Assembly: GCF_001676655.1 (NCBI RefSeq)
Contig: NZ_LZDB01000001.1
Span: 186,001-250,000, forward strand
DNA length: 64,000 nucleotides
Origin: Perlucidibaca aquatica
Lineage (GTDB): Bacteria; Pseudomonadota; Gammaproteobacteria; Pseudomonadales; Moraxellaceae
Direction: 5' to 3'
Each line of letters opens with the position of its first letter. The stretch's first letter is position 1. The translations under genes and the position numbers were made by a program. The notes under the pieces are model-generated. The model was not told the DNA's origin. It saw only the letters and a program-made list of their open reading frames with translations, and did not search any database. Of the stretch, positions 57,645 through 64,000 are shown piece by piece.

Positions 57645-58681
57645 GCCGGTTAGCGCGAACGCTTTGCCTACTTAGTGGAGTTTTGCTCAGTCTCGCTAGC
57701 CAAGCGCATGAGTTGAAAACGGTCACGCTGCGCTTCGATGAGTTCGCTCAAGGCGTGACAGACGCTACGCTGCGCGTACCGCAAATGGGCGAAGAAACTC
57801 CGCATTCGGTAGTGCCGCAATTTGATGATCGCTGCGAGATTCAGGGTCTAGCTGATACCCGGCGCGACAGCGGAACCATCGAGCGGCGCTGGCGATTGAA
57901 CTGTCAGTCCGGCCTAGCCAACACCCGCATACAATTGCATGGCCTTGATCCGCGCATGCCGGAAGCCTTAGTTATTGCCAACTTTGCCAGTGGTGCCCAA
58001 GAAACCCTGGCCATGGATCGCCATGACCCGGTACGGCGCCTAGGCAACGGCGAGCATCACGCCGATCAATCGCTCAGCCGCTACGTGCTGATTGGCATTA
58101 GTCATATTTTGCTAGGCCCGGACCACCTGTTATTTGTCTTTGGCCTGATGCTGATTATTGCCGCTCAACGCCGAGGCGCAGCCACGCTGATTGCCGCCAT
58201 CACGGCATTTACCCTAGCTCATAGCCTAACCCTGGCACTGGCCTTATTTGGCGTTTGGGGCTTGCCGCCCAAGCCGGTAGAAATACTCATCGCTGGCAGC
58301 ATTCTGTTACTAGCCTATGAGCTACTCACTCACGATCCCGCACAGCCTTCCATCAGTTTTCGCCAACCGTGGCGGGTTGCCTTTGGCTTTGGCTTGCTCC
58401 ATGGCTTTGGCTTTGCCGGCGCCCTGAGCGAAGTCGGCCTACCAGCAGAGTCCAAGGCCTGGGCCTTGCTCTACTTCAATCTCGGCGTCGAAATAGGTCA
58501 ACTCGCGTTCGTGCTGGTGCTTTGGCAATGCATGAAGCGCTTTCGTTGGGGCAACACCCATCCATTCTCACCTGGGGCCGCCATCGCCTTGGGTGGCATC
58601 GCGTGTTATTGGCTTCTTGACCGCACGTCAGACTGGCTAATCACCCACTACCAATACCTGTCGCTGGGAGGCCTGCAATGA
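57641..58681 (+). CDS. HupE/UreJ-2 family membrane protein
   Basis: A 346-residue protein with a signal peptide (cleavage after S-Q-A, about residue 22), a periplasmic beta-rich domain (about 25-140), and a C-terminal membrane domain of about six or seven helices. It carries the HupE/UreJ His motifs H-I-L-L-G-P-D-H-L-L-F, A-H-S-L-T-L and H-G-F-G-F-A-G. These are metal-binding in nickel-transporter relatives, so metal passage is possible, but no urease or hydrogenase genes are near. The start overlaps the parvulin gene (ATGA) and the stop overlaps the DUF3604 gene (ATGA). Confidence 0.85.
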   Translation: MSRLARTLCLLSGVLLSLASQAHELKTVTLRFDEFAQGVTDATLRVPQMGEETPHSVVPQFDDRCEIQGLADTRRDSGTIERRWRLNCQSGLANTRIQLHGLDPRMPEALVIANFASGAQETLAMDRHDPVRRLGNGEHHADQSLSRYVLIGISHILLGPDHLLFVFGLMLIIAAQRRGAATLIAAITAFTLAHSLTLALALFGVWGLPPKPVEILIAGSILLLAYELLTHDPAQPSISFRQPWRVAFGFGLLHGFGFAGALSEVGLPAESKAWALLYFNLGVEIGQLAFVLVLWQCMKRFRWGNTHPFSPGAAIALGGIACYWLLDRTSDWLITHYQYLSLGGLQ

Positions 58682-60954
58682 AACCTCAAGTCCTACTCTT
58701 CGTGCTGCTAACGTTGATGGTGAGTGCCTGCGGTCAGGATCAGCCCTCAAAACCTCGCGTGAGCAATCCACCGAATACCCCCGTGGCCAACGACGACAAA
58801 CCCTGTGTTGGCGCCAGTGGCAACCGCAAGCAAGCCTACTTTGGCGATTTGCATACGCACACCGCATTTTCACTCGACGCGTATTTCTTTAATGCCACCA
58901 ATGACCCCCGCGCAGCCCATGAGTTTGCTCAAGGGAAGGATGGCCACTTACCGGCCCTTGGCAGCGACGACCCCTATACCCCGGCGCGCGCCGTCAATAT
59001 CGGTCGCCCACTGGACTTCAACGCCGTCACCGATCATGCCGAGTTCTTGGGGGGCTTTTCGAACACCTGCGGACGAAACAGCATGCTGCAAAAGCAATGT
59101 GACGAGCGCATCGGTAAAGGCATTCGCGATGATGTGATCAACATTGCGGCGGGTAATACCTCGCTTCAGCAGCAATTACTGCAGTCATTAGTAGCGTTTG
59201 CACCTACGAGTATTTCTGCTTGGCAAAACACCAAACAAATCAACGATGACGAGTACGTCCCCTGTAAGTTCACCACCTTACATGCCTACGAATTCACCTC
59301 GAATGAAAACTCACAGATGTTCCACCGAAACGTCATTTTTAAGGGCGACACCGCGCGCATTCCGCTCATCGTATTTCCAGCGGTACGGCCAGACACGGCG
59401 CTCAACCCGCAAAATGGCAATGATGACTGGGATCTTTTCGATCATTTGAAGATCGTCTGCAAATCCATTCCTGGCTGCGACGTGCTGACCATCCCGCACA
59501 ACGGGAACTTGTCGGACGGCCGAATGTGGCTTCCCATGGAGGCCAATGGCGTTCCGCTGGGTCGCAAAATTGATTCCACCGATATTTATCTGCCAATGAC
59601 TGCGGCCGATGCCAGCTTGCGCCGCAGCATGGATGTGGCGGTTGAAATGACACAGCATAAGGGTCAGTCCGAATGCGCAGTTGGTGTGGAAGGGCCCTAC
59701 CTACAAGGCGAGGAGACCGCCTGCACGTTCGAGAACTTTAAAACGGTCTGTCATGGGCGGCCGGATGATCCTGCAACCTGCACGACATTTTGCAAAGGCG
59801 ACCCACTCACCGACCCGAATTTCTGTAACCACCGCAGCCTGGGCGACAACATTGTTGATACCTGCCTGAATCCGGGCCCCGATGGCCGCTCGCGTCCGTC
59901 CCGTGACCCGACGGCTACAGGCACTGGCAATTGCACTAGCGCTTTGGACTTTTACCGCAACGCCATGGCCGAAGGCTTGGCTATTCGCAAAACCTTGGGC
60001 ATTAACCCCTACAAAGCCAATATTGTGGCGGCCTCCGACACGCATAACGGCATTTCCGGCAATGTCGGTGAGCGCGGCTTTGTCGGTCATGGCGGTGTTC
60101 TCGACGATGAACCCAAGGAGTTGCTGGGCTTTTGGAATTGCACCGGCGGCGGTGATCCTGCCGACCCCACGAAGTGTGTAGGGCGCAAGTTTCAAGACTT
60201 TGCCCGCAGCCTCAATCCAGGCGGACTCACCGGCGTCTGGGCAACCCAAAACAAGCGTAACGAGATTTGGGATGCGATTCATCGGGGTGAGTCTTGGGGC
60301 ACTTCTGGGCCACGCATCAAAATCCGTTCGATTGGGGGTTGGAAACTCCCCGCCAATACCTGTGATCGCTTAGCCGCGGGGCAAAACCCAGTTGACCTCG
60401 GTGAAACACCGGGCGCGCTTATGGGTGGCGACCTGCCCTTACCAGCGATAGGCGCACCGCAGATCGCCGTGTGGGCACAACAGGATCCGGAGAACTATCC
60501 CCTGCAGCGCATCGACATCGTTAAAGGCTATGTCGATGCCAGTGGCAAACCCCGTGTCAAAGTATTTGAGAATGTGGCGCGCACCAAAGAGACGGTGAAG
60601 CGTCCGTCAATGACTGACTGCAGCGTTGAAATTGGCAATCACCCCGAACAGCTCTGCGCGATCTGGAAAGACCCCGAGTTCAATGCATCTCAAGACGCCT
60701 ATTACTATGCCCGTGCGCTCGAAGTCCCTTCCTGCCGCTGGTCGTCGTACATGTGCAATGTCGATAAGAAGGTTGATTGCAGTCTGCTCAATCCGGTCAA
60801 TGGCATGTTTCCGGCCAGCACAGGCTTCAGCGGCTATGAAGGCTGCTGCGCAACCACCGGCACTACCGGCAGCTTTAAGGGCCGCAACACCTTTAACACC
60901 ATCGAAGAGCGTGCCTGGGCATCGCCCATCTGGTACGAACAAAAACTGAAATAA
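58678..60954 (+). CDS. DUF3604 lipoprotein, PHP-like
   Basis: A 758-residue lipoprotein with lipobox V-S-A-C. The N-terminal part opens with the PHP-type metal motif F-G-D-L-H-T-H-T-A-F-S, followed by A-V-T-D-H-A-E-F and, later, A-S-D-T-H-N-G. These match the metal-dependent hydrolase (PHP) superfamily signature found in DUF3604 proteins. It is Cys-rich (for example C-S-L-L-N-P, G-C-C-A-T-T), suggesting periplasmic disulfides. Substrate is unknown. It is the third gene of the PPIase-HupE-DUF3604 unit, and is the likely client of the parvulin. Confidence 0.85.
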   Translation: MKPQVLLFVLLTLMVSACGQDQPSKPRVSNPPNTPVANDDKPCVGASGNRKQAYFGDLHTHTAFSLDAYFFNATNDPRAAHEFAQGKDGHLPALGSDDPYTPARAVNIGRPLDFNAVTDHAEFLGGFSNTCGRNSMLQKQCDERIGKGIRDDVINIAAGNTSLQQQLLQSLVAFAPTSISAWQNTKQINDDEYVPCKFTTLHAYEFTSNENSQMFHRNVIFKGDTARIPLIVFPAVRPDTALNPQNGNDDWDLFDHLKIVCKSIPGCDVLTIPHNGNLSDGRMWLPMEANGVPLGRKIDSTDIYLPMTAADASLRRSMDVAVEMTQHKGQSECAVGVEGPYLQGEETACTFENFKTVCHGRPDDPATCTTFCKGDPLTDPNFCNHRSLGDNIVDTCLNPGPDGRSRPSRDPTATGTGNCTSALDFYRNAMAEGLAIRKTLGINPYKANIVAASDTHNGISGNVGERGFVGHGGVLDDEPKELLGFWNCTGGGDPADPTKCVGRKFQDFARSLNPGGLTGVWATQNKRNEIWDAIHRGESWGTSGPRIKIRSIGGWKLPANTCDRLAAGQNPVDLGETPGALMGGDLPLPAIGAPQIAVWAQQDPENYPLQRIDIVKGYVDASGKPRVKVFENVARTKETVKRPSMTDCSVEIGNHPEQLCAIWKDPEFNASQDAYYYARALEVPSCRWSSYMCNVDKKVDCSLLNPVNGMFPASTGFSGYEGCCATTGTTGSFKGRNTFNTIEERAWASPIWYEQKLK

Positions 60955-60969
60955 CAGCGAGGCAATACC

Positions 60970-61776
60970 GTGAAAAATTTTAAGAACAAAGTGGCCTTAG
61001 TAACGGGTGCCAGCAGCGGGATTGGTGAAGCCATTGCCATTGCGCTGGCCAGTGCCGGTGCAACCGTCATTCTGACTGCGCGTGATCAGGACAAGCTCGA
61101 CGCCGTGCGCCTGAAATGCATCGGCGCCGGGGGCAAGGCCTGGGTCTATGTTGCCGAAGTCAGTGATGAGGCGCAGATGCAAGCGCTAGCGGATGCGGTA
61201 CATGCGCAATTTCCCGCCATCGACATCTTGGTGAATAACGCCGGTGTGGTCATGGGCGGCTTTACCTGGGAAGTTGAACCCTCGGACTGGAAGCGTCTGC
61301 ATGACATCAATGTGATGGGCGTGGTCTATGGCATTCGCGCCTTTGTGCCGAAGATGATCGAGCGCGGCCAAGGTGGTCATGTCGTCAACATGGCGTCGGT
61401 GTCCGGCTTTTTCGGCGCACCCGGCATGAGCACCTACAGTGCCAGCAAGTTCGCGGTCGTTGGCCTGTCGGAATCATTACGGCTGGAGCTGCATCGCCAC
61501 AAGATTGGCGTCAGCGTGATCTGCCCCGGCTTCGTGAATACGCCAATTCAAACCAAAGTGAAGATGGTCGGCAGCCTAAGCAGTGAGAAAGCGCGGGCGC
61601 GCGTCGCCAAAGACTTCGAGAAGACGTCGCTGACACCCGAGCAAGTGGCTCAGCGTACGCTGCAGGCAATTCTGCGCAATGAGGCCGTGGCCGGCATAGG
61701 CAAAGAAGCTGTGCTGGTTGGTGCCCTGAAGCGTTGGGCGCCGGCCGTGCTCGAACGCTTTATGCGCGCAGGCTGA
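60970..61776 (+). CDS. Short-chain dehydrogenase/reductase
   Basis: A 268-residue classical SDR. NAD(P) motif T-G-A-S-S-G-I-G at residues 12-19, N-N-A-G, and the catalytic Ser-Tyr-Lys in N-M-A-S-V-S and Y-S-A-S-K. The start is a GTG at 60970, preceded by GAGGC. It lies 15 bases after the DUF3604 gene and may be in the same transcript. Substrate is unassigned. Its 3' end overlaps the convergent HAD gene by 17 bases. Confidence 0.88.
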   Translation: MKNFKNKVALVTGASSGIGEAIAIALASAGATVILTARDQDKLDAVRLKCIGAGGKAWVYVAEVSDEAQMQALADAVHAQFPAIDILVNNAGVVMGGFTWEVEPSDWKRLHDINVMGVVYGIRAFVPKMIERGQGGHVVNMASVSGFFGAPGMSTYSASKFAVVGLSESLRLELHRHKIGVSVICPGFVNTPIQTKVKMVGSLSSEKARARVAKDFEKTSLTPEQVAQRTLQAILRNEAVAGIGKEAVLVGALKRWAPAVLERFMRAG

Positions 61777-62419
61777 TACAGGGCCAGCCACGCTCCTGTG
61801 CGATGCGGGTGAGGGTCTCATCCGCATCCACCGCCACCGGATGCGCCACCACCTCCAACAGCGGTAAATCGTTGCGCGAGTCGGAATAAAACCACGCACC
61901 GTCCAGCGATTCGCCGCGCTCGTCCATCCACGCCTGCAAACGCGTGATCTTGCCGGCTTGGAAGCAGGGCGTGCCGGCGAGCTTGCCAGTGAAACGGCCA
62001 TCTGGCGTTTGCTCTGGCGTGGTTGCAATCAGGTGCTCAACGCCTAAGCGCTCTGCAATCAATTCAGTGACGAAATGATTTGTCGCGGTAATGATGACCA
62101 GCGTGTGGCCCATGTCGCGATGCTTCGCCAGCAGGTCAAATGCTTTCGGCAATAACAGGGGTGTGATGCACTCGGCCATGAACTCATCGCGCCATTGCCT
62201 CAACGTTGCCGGCTCATTTCGAGCCAGCACCGCGAAAACAAACTCACAGAAAGCCCGAATATCGAGTGTGCCAGCACGGTAGTCGGCATAAAAACCATCG
62301 TTTGCCAGGCGATAGGCCTCGGCATCGACATGCCCGCGTGACACCAAGAACTCCCCCCACGCATGATCGGAATCGCCGCCCAGCAAGGTGTTATCAAGAT
62401 CAAATAGGGCCAGCGTCAT
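61760..62419 (-). CDS. HAD-IB family phosphatase
   Basis: A 219-residue HAD hydrolase with D-L-D-N-T-L-L as motif I, I-I-T-A-T-N (motif II), and D-S-R-N-D-L-P-L-L (motif IV), of the SerB-like subfamily IB (TIGR01490-type). A small phosphorylated metabolite is the likely substrate. The start at 62419 has GGAG about 9 bases upstream; the frame opens at 62464. It is divergent from rppH; HAD-IB genes lie beside rppH-ptsP in several Gammaproteobacteria. Confidence 0.87.
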   Translation of the reverse strand: MTLALFDLDNTLLGGDSDHAWGEFLVSRGHVDAEAYRLANDGFYADYRAGTLDIRAFCEFVFAVLARNEPATLRQWRDEFMAECITPLLLPKAFDLLAKHRDMGHTLVIITATNHFVTELIAERLGVEHLIATTPEQTPDGRFTGKLAGTPCFQAGKITRLQAWMDERGESLDGAWFYSDSRNDLPLLEVVAHPVAVDADETLTRIAQERGWPCISLRA

Positions 62420-62493
62420 CGCGAGATGCTCCAAGGGGGGGCGGAAAATGGCGATGATACCCACAGATAACGAAAAAATCCGCCGTCTAGCTT

Positions 62494-62508
62494 GCCCCGC
62501 TTCGGGGC
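62494..62508. other. Hairpin in the HAD/rppH divergent region
   Basis: GCCCCG pairs with CGGGGC around a CTT loop, 49 bases before rppH. The divergent gap (62420-62556) holds both promoters; no clear -35/-10 pair was found. It is a small GC-clamped leader stem with no assigned role. Confidence 0.35.
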
Positions 62509-62556
62509 GTCAGGTAGTAATGGCAGCAATAACAAATTGTTTTTTAAGGAATCACC

Positions 62557-63054
62557 GTGATTGACGAGGATGGCTTCCGACCCAATGTCGGCATCATCGT
62601 AGCCAATGCCGCCGGACAAGTTCTGTGGGCACGGCGCTACGGCCACGACGCGTGGCAATTTCCCCAGGGCGGCATCGCCGATGGCGAGTCGCCGGAGCAG
62701 GCGATGTACCGCGAATTACACGAAGAAATTGGCTTGCAACCGCAGGATGTGAAAATCCTGGCGCAGTCGCGCGGCTGGCTGCGCTACCGCCTGCCGCGCC
62801 GCTTTATTCGCCACGACAAGCCGCCGATCTGCATCGGCCAGAAGCAGCGTTGGTTCTTGCTGCAACTGGTGGGGCCGGAGTCGCATGTGAAGCTGGATTG
62901 CCAGAAGCCGGCCGAATTCGACCGCTGGCGCTGGGTGAGCTATTGGTATCCGCTGGATCAGGTGGTGTCTTTCAAACGCGAAGTCTATCGTCGCGCACTT
63001 AAGGAACTGCTACCGCGCCTGCCCGTTCAAAACAGTTCTGCGTTGGTAGGTTGA
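62557..63054 (+). CDS. rppH: RNA 5' pyrophosphohydrolase
   Basis: Nudix hydrolase that removes the 5' di/triphosphate of mRNA and triggers RNase E decay. The 165-residue protein starts [13 protein letters not shown]; the Nudix box is [23 protein letters not shown] (G-x5-E-x7-R-E-x2-E-E-x-G). The start is a GTG with AAGGA upstream. The rppH-ptsP order is conserved in Gammaproteobacteria. Confidence 0.96.
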   Translation: MIDEDGFRPNVGIIVANAAGQVLWARRYGHDAWQFPQGGIADGESPEQAMYRELHEEIGLQPQDVKILAQSRGWLRYRLPRRFIRHDKPPICIGQKQRWFLLQLVGPESHVKLDCQKPAEFDRWRWVSYWYPLDQVVSFKREVYRRALKELLPRLPVQNSSALVG

Positions 63055-63055
63055 T

Positions 63056-64000
63056 ATGCCCATAACGCCGACCGAACCGAGCATGCTGGAAGTCCTGCGT
63101 CGCATCGTCCAAGAAGTGGACAACGCGCCCAGCTTTCAGGCCGCTCTCGATGTGCTGGTCGCGTCCGTGCGCGAAGCCACCGACACCGAAGTGTGCTCCG
63201 TCTATTTGCTCGACGACCGCACCGAACGCTTAGTGCTGATGGCCAACGAAGGCTTTAATCCAGCGTCTATCGGCGTGGTCAGTCTCGGTTTCAGCGAAGG
63301 TTTGGTCGGCCTCTGCGCCACCCGCGAAGAGCCCATCAACTTGCAGGATGCCGCCACGCATCCGAGCTATGTGTATTTCCCGGAAACCGGCGAGGAGCGC
63401 TACAACGCCTTCCTCGGCGTGCCCATCATGAATCGCCGTAAGGTCTTGGGCGTTCTCGTGGTGCAGCAGTTGGAAAACCGCCGCTTTGACGAAGGTGAAG
63501 TCGCGTTTTTGGTGACCTTGTCTGCTCAGCTCTCCGGCGTAGTGGCGCATGCCAAAGTCATGGGTCAACTGGAAGTGGTGCGTGGCTCCCGCGCCACGCC
63601 CACGCAGATTTATCAGGGCATTACCGGCGCCACGGGCGTCACGCTCGGGCGTGCCGTCGTGCTCTACCCGAAAGCCGATCTAGAACAGGTGCCTGATCGC
63701 GCGGTGGATGACATTGATAGCGAATTGGCCCTGCTTGAGAAGGCGCTAGAAGCGGTCCGTGAGGAAGTGAGGACGCTGGACCTGCGCATGGCAGGCACGC
63801 TCATGCCAGAAGAGCGCGCACTGTTTGATGTCTATCTGCGCATGCTCGACGACAACGCGTTGGGAGGCGAGATTGCCGAACGTATCGAAGCCGGCAATTG
63901 GGCTCAAGGTGCTTTGCGAGAAGTCATCGATGAGCACATGCAAAGCTTCTCGGCCATGGAAGATCCCTATCTGCGTGAGCGCATGTCAGATGTGCGCGAT
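63056..64000 (+). CDS. ptsP: Phosphoenolpyruvate-protein phosphotransferase PtsP (5' part)
   Basis: The frame is open from 63056 to the window end (315 codons shown). The N-terminal GAF domain contains L-E-V-L-R-R-I-V-Q-E-V, T-E-V-C-S-V-Y-L-L-D and G-F-S-E-G-L-V-G, the usual PtsP/EI-Ntr sensor. The PEP-utilising catalytic part begins near residue 185 (I-T-G-A-T-G-V-T-L-G-R). PtsP starts the nitrogen PTS phosphorelay. An AGG lies 6 bases before 63056; ATG at 63083 matches the family N terminus M-L-E-V-L-R-R-I and is an alternative. The 3' end lies beyond the window. Confidence 0.93.
   Translation, partial: MPITPTEPSMLEVLRRIVQEVDNAPSFQAALDVLVASVREATDTEVCSVYLLDDRTERLVLMANEGFNPASIGVVSLGFSEGLVGLCATREEPINLQDAATHPSYVYFPETGEERYNAFLGVPIMNRRKVLGVLVVQQLENRRFDEGEVAFLVTLSAQLSGVVAHAKVMGQLEVVRGSRATPTQIYQGITGATGVTLGRAVVLYPKADLEQVPDRAVDDIDSELALLEKALEAVREEVRTLDLRMAGTLMPEERALFDVYLRMLDDNALGGEIAERIEAGNWAQGALREVIDEHMQSFSAMEDPYLRERMSDVRD

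Overview
The window comes from a Gammaproteobacterium, most likely of the Pseudomonadales/Moraxellaceae type (inference). The signs are a hemB-ppk1-ppx-trxA-rho order as in pseudomonads, a fused nuoCD in a 13-gene nuo operon, the ygfB-pepP-ubiH-ubiI block diverging from zapA-6S RNA-ygfA, a bacterial wax-ester synthase, GTP-type PEP carboxykinase and Mg-type HemB. I see no prophage, insertion sequence or CRISPR array. No gene-free stretch exceeds 300 bases; the longest gaps (about 190-220 bases, before rho and between gcvT and pckG) hold leader and promoter sequence.

Layout. 1-7.9 kb: 3' end of an ABC-F ATPase gene, a hotdog thioesterase, hemB, polyphosphate synthesis and breakdown (ppk1 convergent with ppx), trxA, rho and tRNA-Arg(CCG). 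8-11.3 kb: a lipoprotein of the copper-radical oxidase (galactose/glyoxal oxidase) family with all expected active-site residues, overlapping by one base with an exported two-repeat protein of unknown function. 11.2-15 kb: a sulfide/persulfide detoxification cassette (DUF442 phosphatase-like protein, TauE exporter, persulfide dioxygenase, two YeeE/YedE halves) diverging from a CsoR-family regulator, with a near-perfect operator in the shared promoter region. 15-22 kb: rpiA, ilvA, an unknown protein, a soluble PAS histidine kinase with a degenerate HD-GYP response regulator, and rlmI. 22-29 kb: a DUF4160/DUF2442 pair, then the glycine cleavage operon gcvT-H-PA-PB (split P protein), divergent from pckG.

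29.3-34.2 kb: an outer-membrane beta-barrel protein translationally coupled to a 1166-residue Ig-like lipoprotein. 34.3-49.3 kb: the complete complex I operon nuoA-N on the minus strand with its intrinsic terminator. 49.4-56.7 kb: wax-ester synthase, ubiI, ubiH, pepP, ygfB, and divergently a ZapB-like coiled coil, zapA, 6S RNA and ygfA. 56.8-61 kb: an overlapping triad of a membrane-anchored parvulin, a HupE/UreJ membrane protein and a DUF3604 PHP-like lipoprotein. 61-64 kb: SDR, HAD-IB phosphatase, rppH and the 5' part of ptsP.

The housekeeping genes describe a respiring, gluconeogenic, polyphosphate-storing and probably wax-ester-storing aerobe. The least described parts are the copper-radical oxidase pair, the CsoR-controlled sulfur cassette, the PPIase-HupE-DUF3604 triad and the barrel/Ig-lipoprotein pair. 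All family assignments rest on motifs read by eye; no database search was run.
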